Positions 22,681 to 30,822 of a stretch of 64,000 nucleotides of DNA are shown in pieces. Every line of letters begins with the position of its first letter. Position 1 is the first letter of the stretch. Under the pieces are notes generated by a model. The model did not search any database, was not told the origin of the DNA, and was given only the letters and a program-made list of their open reading frames with translations. Source of the stretch: Fodinicola feengrottensis (GTDB taxonomy: Bacteria; Actinomycetota; Actinomycetes; Mycobacteriales; HKI-0501); contig NZ_WOTO01000009.1 of assembly GCF_010993775.1 (NCBI RefSeq), forward strand, positions 1 through 64,000, written 5' to 3'. A program made the position numbers and the translations under genes.

Positions 22681-24279
22681 ATGATCTCGCTGCCGAAAAT
22701 CAACCCGGCCGAAATCCCCGAGCAGGCGGCCAGTTGGGCCGATGACCGGTTCGCCGCGGCCAGCCCGGTCCGCAAGCTGATGAACAAGGTCTTCCCGGAC
22801 CACTGGTCGTTCATGCTCGGTGAGATCGCGCTCTACTCGTTCATCGTGCTGCTGCTGTCCGGCACCTTCCTGGCCCTGTATTTCGAGCCGTCGGCGCTGG
22901 AAGTCAAGTACGCCGGCTCGTACACGCCGCTTTACGGCATCGAGATGTCCCGTGCGTACGAGACGACCCTGAACCTGTCGTTCGACGTGCGCGGCGGCTT
23001 GATCATGCGGCAGATCCACCACTGGGCGGCGCTGCTGTTCATGGCCGCGATGGTCGTGCACATGCTGCGGGTCTTCTTCACCGGCGCCTTCCGGCGGCCG
23101 CGGGAGATCAACTGGGTGGTCGGCGCGCTGCTGTTCATCATGGGCTTCTTCGAGGGCTTCGCGGGTTACTCGCTGCCAGACGACGCGATCTCCGGCACCG
23201 GCCTTCGAGTGATGAGCGCGATCATGCAGTCCACGCCGGTGATCGGGACGTGGTTCACCTTCTCGGTGTTCGGCGGCGAATATCCGGGCACGGAGATCCT
23301 GCCGCGGCTCTACATCGCACACGTGCTGTTGTTACCCGGTCTGATCCTGGGGTTGATCGCTGTCCATATGGGCCTGCTGGTCAAGCAGAAACACACCCAG
23401 TATCCCGGGCCAGGCCGGACCGAGAAGAACGTTGTCGGCGTACGGATGGTGCCGAACTTCTCGGCCAAGGCCGGCGGGTTCTTCATGGTCGTCTTCGGCA
23501 TGATCGCCTTCCTGGGTGGCGTCTTCCAGATCAACCCGGTGTGGATCTTCGGCCCGTACACAGCCGCGGTGGTCTCCGCTGGCACCACGCCTGACTGGTA
23601 CGTGGCCTGGAGCGACGGGGCGCTGAGACTCTTCCCGGACTGGGAGATCTACATCGGTCCGTACACGATCCCGGCGATGTTCTGGCCTTCCGCGTTCCTG
23701 ATGGGCGCCGTCTTCTCGATGCTGATCGGGTATCCGTTCCTGGAAGCCAGACTCACCAAGGGACTCCGCCCACCACAACCTGCTTCAGCGGCCCCGGGAC
23801 GCACCCGCGCGGACGGCGCTGGGCGCGATGGCGATCGCCTTCATCATCGTGTGCTGCTGATGTCCGCCGGAAACGACATCATCGCCGAGAAGTTCGACAT
23901 CTCGCTGAACGCGATGACGTGGATCGGTCGGATCGGGCTGCTGCTGGCGCCACCCATCGCGTACTACATCACCTACCGGCTGTGCCTGGGCGCCCAGCAG
24001 GGCGACCGGATCACGCTGGCGCACGGTGTCGAGACCGGCATCATCCGGCGGCTTCCGAACGGTGAGTTCATCGAGATCCACCAGCCGCTGGGCCCGGCGG
24101 ACTCGCACGGCCACAGCGAGCTGGAATACAGCGGCTGGGCGGTGCCGAAGAAGATGAACCGGCTCGGTGCCCTAGGCAACGCTGCCAAGGGCTTCTTCGT
24201 GCCGCTGGAGAAGCCCGGTGAGGCTCCCGTCTCGCCGGCGCCGGTAGATCAGCGAGAGCTGACCCGCAGCGACGACTGA
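22681..24279 (+). CDS. qcrB: Cytochrome b subunit of bcc complex (compensating frameshifts)
   Basis: About 532 residues. The heme b ligands are in [20 protein letters not shown] and [19 protein letters not shown]. The Qo region has [15 protein letters not shown], and eight or more membrane helices and a long C-terminal tail are present. The start ATG at 22681 follows GGGAG. The frame stays open, but residues from about 23761 to 23852 are mistranslated: removing one G near 23761 gives [27 protein letters not shown], and two extra bases near 23850 restore the frame before [15 protein letters not shown]. It oxidises menaquinol in the supercomplex. A strong terminator follows. Confidence 0.94.
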   Translation: MISLPKINPAEIPEQAASWADDRFAAASPVRKLMNKVFPDHWSFMLGEIALYSFIVLLLSGTFLALYFEPSALEVKYAGSYTPLYGIEMSRAYETTLNLSFDVRGGLIMRQIHHWAALLFMAAMVVHMLRVFFTGAFRRPREINWVVGALLFIMGFFEGFAGYSLPDDAISGTGLRVMSAIMQSTPVIGTWFTFSVFGGEYPGTEILPRLYIAHVLLLPGLILGLIAVHMGLLVKQKHTQYPGPGRTEKNVVGVRMVPNFSAKAGGFFMVVFGMIAFLGGVFQINPVWIFGPYTAAVVSAGTTPDWYVAWSDGALRLFPDWEIYIGPYTIPAMFWPSAFLMGAVFSMLIGYPFLEARLTKGLRPPQPASAAPGRTRADGAGRDGDRLHHRVLLMSAGNDIIAEKFDISLNAMTWIGRIGLLLAPPIAYYITYRLCLGAQQGDRITLAHGVETGIIRRLPNGEFIEIHQPLGPADSHGHSELEYSGWAVPKKMNRLGALGNAAKGFFVPLEKPGEAPVSPAPVDQRELTRSDD

Positions 24280-24304
24280 GAGCTTCTCAGCCCTCGTACG
24301 ACCC

Positions 24305-24347
24305 AGAAAGCCGCCCCATTCCTGTCGGAGTGGGGCGGCTTTCTTTT
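24305..24347 (+). terminator. Rho-independent terminator of the qcr operon
   Basis: AGAAAGCCGCCCCA pairs perfectly with TGGGGCGGCTTTCT around a 12-base loop, followed by a short T run. It lies 25 bases after the qcrB stop. Confidence 0.92.
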
Positions 24348-24645
24348 GCGCTGCCACGCGTACGGCCAGCGTACATATCATACGAACGGACAATTTCTTC
24401 GCATTTAACTCTAGGAATCCGGAGGAATGTCCGGTAATCTCCGAATTGTTACGGAGACTGGGCACGAAGAAGACCCGATGTTCGTGACGGCACGGCACCG
24501 GACGAGTCAGCGGGCACCGGCACACCCTCCGGGTTGACTCGTCCACACCGCCCCGGTCCACGACGACGTGGTCGGCGGGAGCGATCTGGAGCGTCCGCAC
24601 CATCGGCGAGCTGATTTATGAACCGAGCGGCTCACGTAAGGGGGT
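24348..24645. other. Intergenic region, A+T-richer, probable promoter of the small ORF
   Basis: No gene is supported here. A locally A+T-rich patch (24370-24460) with short dyads CCGGA-N6-TCCGG and CTCCG-N8-CGGAG precedes the small ORF at 24646 and is the likely place for its promoter. The reverse-strand reading frame across it has no family features. Confidence 0.4.
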
Positions 24646-24781
24646 ATGAAGAGCCTCGCCGACGTACGACCTGCCCACCTGCGGCTATGAGGAATGGGGC
24701 CAGCCGGTGGTGGCGACGGTCGTCGGGCGCGATCATCACGCCACGCCGAGGTCGGTGTTCGCGGTCAATACGCCCTTGTGA
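24646..24781 (+). CDS. Candidate small peptide gene, about 44 aa (one frameshift)
   Basis: ATG at 24646 follows a strong AAGGGGGT site. Read literally it gives a 14-residue peptide (MKSLADVRPAHLRL). If the single G at the GACGTAC junction is an inserted error, the frame continues as MKSLADYDLPTCGYEEWG and then QPVVATVVGRDHHATPRSVF, ending at the TGA of 24779-24781. The longer frame has about 87 percent G/C at third positions, as expected for coding sequence here. I recognise no family. Its 3' end overlaps two alternative hairpins and a terminator (24746-24817), so it may be a leader or secreted or modified peptide gene. Confidence 0.35.
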
Positions 24782-24817
24782 CCGCGGGCCACCGACCTCG
24801 GTGGGCGCTTTTTATTT
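24746..24817 (+). terminator. Mutually exclusive hairpins ending in a T-rich terminator
   Basis: CCGAGGTCGGTG (24746-24757) is perfectly complementary to CACCGACCTCGG (24790-24801), with CGCGGTC/GACCGCG nested inside. Alternatively, CCACCGA pairs with TCGGTGG (24789-24806) to form a compact hairpin followed by GCTTTTTATTT. The layout resembles an attenuator, but no plus-strand gene follows. Confidence 0.6.
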
Positions 24818-25357
24818 GACTACTCGCATCCACAGATTGGTTGCCAGCTCGGCGCTGGTCAGGCCGACACGTTCCAGCTTCACGTTCGTACCACCCGGCC
24901 AGTCCAAGAGCCGGACGCCGTCGCCGAGCAGCACCGGCGCGATGATCACCAGGAGCTCGTCGAGTTCACCCGCCGCGAGGCATTGTCGGGCGACACTGGC
25001 GCCCATCACGTTGACGTACCGCTCCCCCGCCGCGGTCTTCGCCGCCTCGATCGCGCTGCCGAGATCGCCGACGAAAGTCACCCCGGGCACTGGCCGCGCC
25101 GGTGGGTGATGGGTGAGGACGAACTGCGGGCCGTCCCAGCCCCCGCCGAACGCCTTACCCTCCTTGGCGGTCCCCCGATGCGGATCGTCGCCGCCGAACG
25201 TGCGGCTGCCAACCAACAACGCGCCGATCTTGCTGACGACGACGTCCTTGACGACCGGGTTGGGCGCGATGTGTTCGGTGAGCCAGGACATGTCCCCGCC
25301 CAGGCCCGCGATGAAACCGTCGAGCGACATGGTGACCGAGTAGAGCAGCTTGGCCAT
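24812..25357 (-). CDS. Dihydrofolate reductase-like (RibD C-terminal domain) protein
   Basis: 181 residues, intact. It begins MAKLLYSVTMSLDGFIAG, the typical opening of the stand-alone RibD_C/DHFR-like family, with LLVGSRTFGGDDP, GPQFVLTHHPPARP and NVMGASVARQCLAAGELDEL, which form the NADPH-binding Rossmann-like core. It is a predicted NADPH-dependent reductase of unknown substrate and is not a classical FolA. It ends at the T-rich terminator shared with the small ORF on the other strand. It lies upstream of ctaF on the map but has no obvious functional link. Confidence 0.85.
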   Translation of the reverse strand: MAKLLYSVTMSLDGFIAGLGGDMSWLTEHIAPNPVVKDVVVSKIGALLVGSRTFGGDDPHRGTAKEGKAFGGGWDGPQFVLTHHPPARPVPGVTFVGDLGSAIEAAKTAAGERYVNVMGASVARQCLAAGELDELLVIIAPVLLGDGVRLLDWPGGTNVKLERVGLTSAELATNLWMRVVK

Positions 25358-25469
25358 CGCGTACCTCCGGTGGAACCTCGTCGGGACAGCCAGCAGTTCG
25401 CTGGTACGACAACGGCCCGCCTACGCCTGACAGGCGTCGACGGGCCGACAATCGGTGCGTACGAACGGA

Positions 25470-25892
25470 TTAGCTCTCTTCGCCGCGGCTGCCGACGTAA
25501 TACTCGAAGAGCAGTCCGCCGGTGGACAGGATCAGCGCGACGCCGCCCAGGACCAGCAGCCAGATGGCCCAGAAGACGATCCCGATGCCGGCAATCGCGG
25601 CCGCGGCGGCCAGGATGAACGGCCAGTAGCTGCCGGGTGAGAAGAAGCCCAGGTCGCCGGCGCCCTCGCTGATGTCGGCGTTCTCGCGGTCCTCCGGGCG
25701 AGCGTCGATCCGGCGGGCCACGAAGGAGAAGTACTGGCCGATCATGCCGCAGAGGCAGCCAGTCAGGATCAGCCCGACGACACCGACCCACTCGGTGTGC
25801 TCGACGGTGTTCTTCGTCCAGATCCCGTACACGGTTGCTGCCACGAACACGAACAGCGCCAAGCCGTTGAAGACTTTCGACTCGGTGCGCAT
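25470..25892 (-). CDS. ctaF: Cytochrome c oxidase subunit IV (actinobacterial type)
   Basis: 140 residues with four predicted membrane helices (VFNGLALFVFVAATVYGIWT, WVGVVGLILTGCLCGMIGQY, WPFILAAAAAIAGIGIVFWA, LVLGGVALILSTGGLLF). The cytoplasmic loop RRIDARPEDRENADISEGAG followed by DLGFFSPGS is characteristic. ATG at 25892 is preceded by AGGAGGATCGGTAGCG. It follows ctaC with 66 bp between them on the same strand, the ctaC-ctaF order of mycobacteria. ctaD is not adjacent and not in the window. Confidence 0.93.
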   Translation of the reverse strand: MRTESKVFNGLALFVFVAATVYGIWTKNTVEHTEWVGVVGLILTGCLCGMIGQYFSFVARRIDARPEDRENADISEGAGDLGFFSPGSYWPFILAAAAAIAGIGIVFWAIWLLVLGGVALILSTGGLLFEYYVGSRGEES

Positions 25893-25958
25893 CGCTACCG
25901 ATCCTCCTGTCGGGTACTGCTGTGGATCACAGAATAGGGCAGGGACCAACTCGCCTGG

Positions 25959-26854
25959 CTAGCTGGCAGACGTGTCGCGGCGGTCGGTGTTGAACGGGTG
26001 GGTGGTGACCGCGTACCGCATCGCCTTGCCCTGCAGCTTCTCCAGGGCGTCGGGTTGGACAGGCCCTGCTCGCGCAGCGTCAGGTATTGCTGGTACATGG
26101 TCGGGCTGACCGCCCGGACCTCGAAGTTCATGTTCGAGTGGTAGGTGCCGCACAGCTCGGCGCAGCGGCCGACGAAGTTGCCGGTCTGGGTGATGGTCAC
26201 CTGGAACGAGTTCGGGTGGCCCGGGATCACGTCCCGCTTGAACAGGAAGTCCGGCACCCAGAACGAGTGGATGACATCCTCGGAGGTCTCGATGAACTTG
26301 ACCGTCTTGCCGGTCGGGAGCACCAGCACCGGGATCTGGTCGGACGAGCCGACGGTCTCCACGTCGTGGCCGTCCTGGCCGCGCTGGTCGTTGTAACCGA
26401 ACCGCCAGTTCCACTTGAACGCCACCACCGAGATGGTCACGTCCGGGTTCGCGTCTTCCTTGTTCACGTCAGTCTCGACGACCGCCGTGTAGTAGAAGAG
26501 AACGACCACGATCAGCAGCGGCGCGATCGTGTAGAGGATCTCGATCGGCAGGTTGAGCTTGGTCTGGACGGGGATCTCTGGGTCACCAGCACGCCGCCGG
26601 TAAGCGATGATCGCCCAGAACATCAGGCCCCACACGAGAACACCGACGGCCAGCGCCGCGATGGTCGAGTCGACCCAGAGCCGCAGCATCCACTGCGACT
26701 GCACGGTGACGCCCGCCGGCCACCCGAACCGCATCGCCTGGCCCTGATCGCAGCCAGCCAACGCCAGCGCCAGCAACCCCAGCCCGGCAAGGCTCAGGAC
26801 CGCACGACCACGGCGAACCGGCACTCCGGCCCGATCCCGCTTCTGACTTGCCAC
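25959..26854 (-). CDS. ctaC: Cytochrome c oxidase subunit II (one frameshift)
   Basis: About 298 residues. A lipoprotein signal with lipobox LALAGC is followed by two membrane helices (ALAVGVLVWGLMFWAIIAY, IEILYTIAPLLIVVVLFYY) and a cupredoxin domain holding the CuA centre: VIHSFWVPDF, then GRCAELCGTYHSNMNF with both Cys, His and Met ligands. The frame breaks near 26055, joining GLSNP to DALEKLQGKAMRYAVTTHPF and the stop at 25959. It accepts electrons from QcrC. It is the first gene of the ctaC-ctaF unit, and its promoter must lie in 26855-27030. Confidence 0.94.
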
Positions 26855-27033
26855 CCGACAGGCCCTTCCCGCTCAGCCATCACCCAACCGGCGTGGTCTA
26901 CACGCCGTAGAACGAGCAAACCGAAGACTATCCGACCTTGTTGGCACCGGCTGTCCCGGGGCGCCGACCCGCCGGCACCCATTTGCCGCCCACTCCACCG
27001 CGCCGCTCTTTGGCCCACTCACCCAACGTGATC

Positions 27034-27102
27034 TCCCACCCTGGGTGGGACGTCCGCATCGACGCGATGCGTGCGCTGGGCGCACGCATCGCGTCGATGC
27101 GG
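27034..27102. terminator. Tandem strong hairpins between adoK and ctaC
   Basis: TCCCACC-CTG-GGTGGGA (27034-27050) is followed by an uninterrupted stem of 21 bp or more (27056-27076 with 27080-27100; arm GCATCGACGCGATGCGTGCG) with a three-base loop. The position, just after the adenosine kinase stop on the minus strand, suits termination; no T tract follows. Confidence 0.6.
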
Positions 27103-27123
27103 GCAAAACTCTGCTACTCGGAG

Positions 27124-28098
27124 TTAGGAGAGGTGGGTGGTCACCTCGGCGGCAGCGTCGTCGCCGTACGCCTCACCGAGCCGCTTGATGAAGTCGGCGC
27201 GGTCCAGGGCGTATTCCTGCGGGCCGTCGGTCTCGATCACCAGGGTCGCGAGCATGCTGCCGACCTGCGCGGACCGTTCCAGGGACAAGCCCCACGACAG
27301 GCCCGCGAAGAACCCGGCCCGGAAGCCGTCGCCGACGCCGGTCGGGTCGACCTTGCGGACTTCGCGGGCGATCGGTACGTACACCCGCTCGATGTCCTTG
27401 CCGGTGATCTCGACGCCGCGCTCCCCCAGCGTGGTCACCCGGATGCCGACGTGGTCCAGCACGTCCGCGTCGGACCAGCCGGACTTGGACTCCAGCAGGT
27501 TCTTCTCGTAGTCGTTGCTCAGCAGGTAGGCGGCGCCGTCGGTGAGCGTACGAATCTGCTCCCCATCCATCAACGCGATCTGCTGGGAGAAGTCGGCGGC
27601 CCGCGCGATGCCCAGCTTGGTGGCCTCGCTGGTGTTGCGCAGCATGCCCTCCGGGTCGTGCGCGCCGACGATCAGCAGGTCGATGCCGCCGAGGCGGTCC
27701 ACCGTGGGCTGCAGCGAGATGTTGCGGCCCTCGGCCATCGCACCGGTGTAGAAGGATGCGATCTGCGCCATGTCGTCGTCGGTGGTGCAGTTGAACCGAG
27801 CGGTGTGCAGGTGGTCGAAGACCTGTACGGACTCGCAGTCGACGCCGTGCTCCTGCAGCCATTTCCGGTAGTCGTCGAAGTCCGGCCCGACCGCGCCGAG
27901 CAGAGTCGGGTGCTCTCCCAGCACGCCCATGCCGTACGCCATGTTGGCGGCAACTCCGCCGCGACGGATCACCAACTTGTCGACCAGGAACGACAGGGAC
28001 ACCTGATGCAGCTGGTCAGGCAGCAGCTGCTCGGCGAACCGGCCCTTGAAATGCATCAGGTGGTCGGTGGCGATGGATCCGGTGACGACGATCTTCAT
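27124..28098 (-). CDS. adoK: Carbohydrate (adenosine) kinase, PfkB family
   Basis: 324 residues, intact, corresponding in context and sequence to M. tuberculosis Rv2202c, a PfkB-type adenosine kinase. Motifs are VVTGSIATDHLMHF at the N-terminus, RRGGVAANMAYGMGVLG (substrate-binding di-glycine) and VDPTGVGDGFRAGFFAGLSW, with the anion-hole GxGD and catalytic Asp. It should phosphorylate adenosine using ATP in purine salvage; another sugar substrate cannot be excluded. ATG at 28098 is chosen because MKIVVTGS is the family start; upstream residues are unrelated. Confidence 0.9.
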   Translation of the reverse strand: MKIVVTGSIATDHLMHFKGRFAEQLLPDQLHQVSLSFLVDKLVIRRGGVAANMAYGMGVLGEHPTLLGAVGPDFDDYRKWLQEHGVDCESVQVFDHLHTARFNCTTDDDMAQIASFYTGAMAEGRNISLQPTVDRLGGIDLLIVGAHDPEGMLRNTSEATKLGIARAADFSQQIALMDGEQIRTLTDGAAYLLSNDYEKNLLESKSGWSDADVLDHVGIRVTTLGERGVEITGKDIERVYVPIAREVRKVDPTGVGDGFRAGFFAGLSWGLSLERSAQVGSMLATLVIETDGPQEYALDRADFIKRLGEAYGDDAAAEVTTHLS

Positions 28099-28356
28099 TA
28101 CCCAGCCTCGTTGGGGCGTACACCGCCCCGGTCGGTAGCACGGACGAACGACCCTAACCCGCACCACCACGTTCCGGGACCCACCACCAACGAGAGAATT
28201 TTCATCCTGGTCATCGGCCCGACGATCGCTGCCACCTCCGGCTATGCGGCGGCGAAATTCTGTCGGTGCCAGCCCCTAGCTTCAGGCCATCCGCGAATTT
28301 TGTCCGATACCGCGGCCGGTCCGGCCGGTACGCTCGCATGCAGGAGGTGGTTCGCT

Positions 28357-28981
28357 ATGTCAGCATTACCCATGGGCGTTGACGACTTCGACCCGCTGGT
28401 CGACCTGGCTGGCATGTGGACCAACGACCTCGCCCAGCTCTATCTACCCATCGACGGGATGCTCGCGACTCGTTACGAGGCAGTCCGACGGGAAGCTCGT
28501 CATGAGCCCCTACGAGGGCAGTGGGAATAGTTGGGCGAGCAAACGCCTCGCCCGACAACTCGACGACATGGCCGAAGCCGCGGGTTTCGCGCTGTATATG
28601 ACCCTGAACGTCGTGTTTGCCGCCCACAGCTGGATCCAGCCAGATCTTGTCCTGCTTCGCGACACACTCGAGTTGGACACCTGGGTTTCAGCGGACGAGG
28701 TTGTCATGCCTATTGAGCTGGTCTCGCCGTCATCCCGTCGCCGAGACCGCATCGACAAGCCCGCCCTGATGGCCAAAGCAGGCATTCCGTTCTACCTTCG
28801 TATCGAAGTCACCAAGTCACTGCCCGCCGTATCGGCGGAATTGTGCGAGCTTCGGGACGGCCTTTACCACCCGATCGAGCGATCGACCGGTGGGAGGCGG
28901 TTGGACAGCGACGTGCCGTTTCCGATGTCGGTGGATCTGCTCGATCTGCTCGAACCGAGAAGACGTCAGAAACTGGTGTAA
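28357..28981 (+). CDS. Uma2-family PD-(D/E)XK endonuclease-like protein (one frameshift)
   Basis: About 208 residues of the Uma2/DUF820 family, abundant in actinobacteria and cyanobacteria. After one-base correction near 28490 the N-terminus reads YEAV.DGKLVMSPYEGSGN. The restriction-fold core is WIQPDLVLL (acidic metal ligand) and MPIELVSPSSRRRD (ExK-like strand with the family SPSS motif), followed by KPALMAKAGIPFYLRIE. ATG at 28357 follows GGAGGT. The biological role is unresolved, with some linked to transposons or DNA cleavage. A terminator follows directly. Confidence 0.85.
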
Positions 28982-28986
28982 CGACG

Positions 28987-29016
28987 AAGGCCCGACCGCT
29001 GGGCGGTCGGGCCTTT
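28987..29016. terminator. Bidirectional terminator between uma2 and the Fe-S carrier gene
   Basis: AAGGCCCGACCG pairs perfectly with CGGTCGGGCCTT around a five-base loop, between the convergent stops at 28981 and 29032. Confidence 0.9.
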
Positions 29017-29031
29017 GCTCGTACGAAAGAT

Positions 29032-29376
29032 CTAGTGGAACGAGTCGCCGCAGGCGCAGGAGCCGGTGGCGTTCGGGTTGTCGATCGTGAAGCCCTGCTT
29101 CTCGATGGTGTCGACGAAGTCGATCGTCGCGCCGCCCAGATAAGGCTTGCTCATCCGGTCGATGACGACCTGGACCCCGCCGAAGTCCTCCACCGCGTCG
29201 CCGTCGAGCGAGCGCTCGTCGAAGAACAGCTGGTAACGCAGGCCCGAGCAGCCGCCGGGCTGGACGGCGATGCGCAGCCGCAGGTCGTCGCGACCTTCCT
29301 GCTCCAGCAGGTTCTTCACCTTGAGGGCGGCGACGTCGCTCAGTACGACAGACGTTTCGGTGGTCGGAGTGGTCAC
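29032..29376 (-). CDS. erpA: Iron-sulfur cluster insertion protein (HesB/ErpA type)
   Basis: 114 residues of the A-type Fe-S carrier family. It has the three conserved cysteines in VQPGGCSGLRYQLFFDE and the C-terminal SCACGDSF. It accepts and delivers Fe-S clusters to apoproteins. GTG at 29376 (VTTPTTETSVVLSD) is preferred to the longer frame. It matches Rv2204c in context, between the adenosine kinase and the glycerate kinase. It is convergent with uma2 across a shared terminator. The gene reads intact. Confidence 0.92.
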   Translation of the reverse strand: MTTPTTETSVVLSDVAALKVKNLLEQEGRDDLRLRIAVQPGGCSGLRYQLFFDERSLDGDAVEDFGGVQVVIDRMSKPYLGGATIDFVDTIEKQGFTIDNPNATGSCACGDSFH

Positions 29377-29517
29377 GTTCTGCTCCCGTAGAAGTCGGCG
29401 CTCGGTTCGACAGCTGTCACCCAAGCAACAACCGGCACAGTCAGTGCTGTTCCCATGGTGACACAGCAGGTCGGATTTGCCATCAAGGCCAGCGTACGAC
29501 GGGAAGACCCGTTCCGG

Positions 29518-30645
29518 TCAGCGGCGGGACCACTCGCGGGCCACTCGTTCGGCCAGTCGGGTCAGCCCGCTGGCGCCGGCGTCGATGGCCGCCTGCGCGG
29601 AACCGAGCTCGTCGGCGACCGAATAGGCGGCCTCGATGCCGGCGGCGGCCGCTTCCCGGCGGCCCACCGACACCTGGCCGGCCATCACCAGGCACGGCAG
29701 CGCGCGTTCTGCGGCGCCCGCGGCCACGCCAGCGGCGACTTTTCCGCGCAGCGATTGGAAGTCGAAGGATCCTTCGCCGGTGACCACCAGGTCGGTGGCG
29801 TCCAACGCGGCGTCCAGGCCGATCAGGTCGCGTACGAGCGCGATCCCGGATTCCCGGCGGGCGCCGAGCGCCAGCAGCGCCGCACCGAGGCCGCCGGCCG
29901 CGCCGGCACCTGGCGCGGTGGCGAGGTCCGGCGGGCAGCCAGGCAGGTCTCGTACGAGCACTTCCGCCCCCAGCGAGCGAGGGCCGCGTCGAGCAGGAGC
30001 ACGTCCTCTCGGGTCGCGCCCTTCTGCGGTCCGAACACCGAGGACGCGCCATGCAGGCCGGTCAGCGGGCTGTCCACATCGCTGGCGATCACCAGCTCGG
30101 CACCGCGCAGCGCCGGGCACACCGGCCAGCCGATCGCAGGACACCAACGCGGCACCGCCGTACGGAAGCGCGGCGCCGGCCCCGTCGAGCGCTACCGCGC
30201 CGAGAGCGGCCATCATGCCGGCGCCGCCGTCGTTGGTGGCCGAACCACCGAGACCGACCACGACCCGGTGGGCGCCGGTGTCGACCGCGGCGGCGATCAG
30301 CAGGCCGACGCCATACGAAGTGGTGATCTTCGGATCGCGTTCGGCCTTGGTGAGCAGGTGCAGGCCGGTGGCGTCGGCGCTCTCCACATAGCCGTCATCG
30401 CCGCCGACGCGCAGCACGCTGCCGGTGGTGTCCCGCCCGAGCGGATCCGGGATGGCCACCTTGACGTACTCACCGCCGATCGCGGTGTTGAGCACATCCA
30501 GGAATCCCGGCCCACCATCGGAGAGCGGCCGCAGCACCAACTCGTCGTCCGGCGCCTGCCGCCGCCAGCCGGTCGCGACCGCTTCGGCGGCCTGCCGGGC
30601 GGTCATCGTGCCGCCAAAGGAATCCGGAGCTACGAGTACGCGCAC
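29518..30645 (-). CDS. glxK: Glycerate kinase (two compensating frameshifts)
   Basis: About 375 residues of the GK-I glycerate kinase family. It has VRVLVAPDSFGGTMTARQAA, LRPLSDGGPGFLDVL, VVVGLGGSATNDGGAGMMAA and LVVTGEGSFDFQSLRGK, all family signatures. The frame is open throughout, but residues between about 30110 and 29970 are out of frame. In the +1 reading they become LRGAELVIASDVDSPLTGLH and FGPQKGATREDVLLLD, the conserved core, so two opposite indels are present. GTG at 30645 gives the family start. It phosphorylates glycerate to 2- or 3-phosphoglycerate. It corresponds to Rv2205c. Confidence 0.9.
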   Translation of the reverse strand: MRVLVAPDSFGGTMTARQAAEAVATGWRRQAPDDELVLRPLSDGGPGFLDVLNTAIGGEYVKVAIPDPLGRDTTGSVLRVGGDDGYVESADATGLHLLTKAERDPKITTSYGVGLLIAAAVDTGAHRVVVGLGGSATNDGGAGMMAALGAVALDGAGAALPYGGAALVSCDRLAGVPGAARCRAGDRQRCGQPADRPAWRVLGVRTAEGRDPRGRAPARRGPRSLGAEVLVRDLPGCPPDLATAPGAGAAGGLGAALLALGARRESGIALVRDLIGLDAALDATDLVVTGEGSFDFQSLRGKVAAGVAAGAAERALPCLVMAGQVSVGRREAAAAGIEAAYSVADELGSAQAAIDAGASGLTRLAERVAREWSRR

Positions 30646-30682
30646 CGGCTCATCCTGCCCTACCCGCGGGCCGTCGTTGTGA

Positions 30683-30699
30683 CATTCGGAATCCGATTG
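30683..30699. repeat. Third copy of the 17-bp CAATCGGATTCCGATTG motif
   Basis: CATTCGGAATCCGATTG is the reverse-complement form with one mismatch. It lies in the gap between the glycerate kinase start and the RIO kinase stop. It has no long flanking arms, unlike the copies at 521 and 49351. Confidence 0.5.
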
Positions 30700-30764
30700 T
30701 GCAGTCGGGGTGGCGTTGACCTGCTCAAACATCTTCCACCGTGACATTCGGACAGATCCCAGTC

Positions 30765-30821
30765 GGCTCCGCGGAGGTAGTGAAACGGGACAGAACCGCT
30801 TCACTACCTCCGCGAGGAGCC
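30765..30821 (-). terminator. Hairpin after the RIO kinase gene
   Basis: GGCTCCGCGGAGGTAGTGAA pairs with TTCACTACCTCCGCG-AGGAGCC (two-base bulge) around a 15-base loop. It starts one base beyond the minus-strand stop at 30823. Confidence 0.7.
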
Positions 30822-30822
30822 G

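Noticed and set aside
21820-23322. 500-codon minus-strand reading frame
   Set aside because: It is the complement of qcrA/qcrB, with Arg/His-rich composition and no domain.
24172-24603. 143-codon minus-strand reading frame after qcrB
   Set aside because: It runs through the qcrB terminator and the qcrB 3' end, and has no ribosome site or recognisable motif.
24646-24781. Lasso-peptide precursor
   Set aside because: The sequence has a Thr at a suitable place (PTCG), but no Asp/Glu at positions 7 to 9 of a putative core, and no cyclase or peptidase genes are nearby.
26938-28530. 530-codon plus-strand reading frame
   Set aside because: It is antisense to the intact adenosine kinase, which has full PfkB motifs; long antisense frames are common at this G+C content. 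Only its last part coincides with the start of the Uma2 gene.
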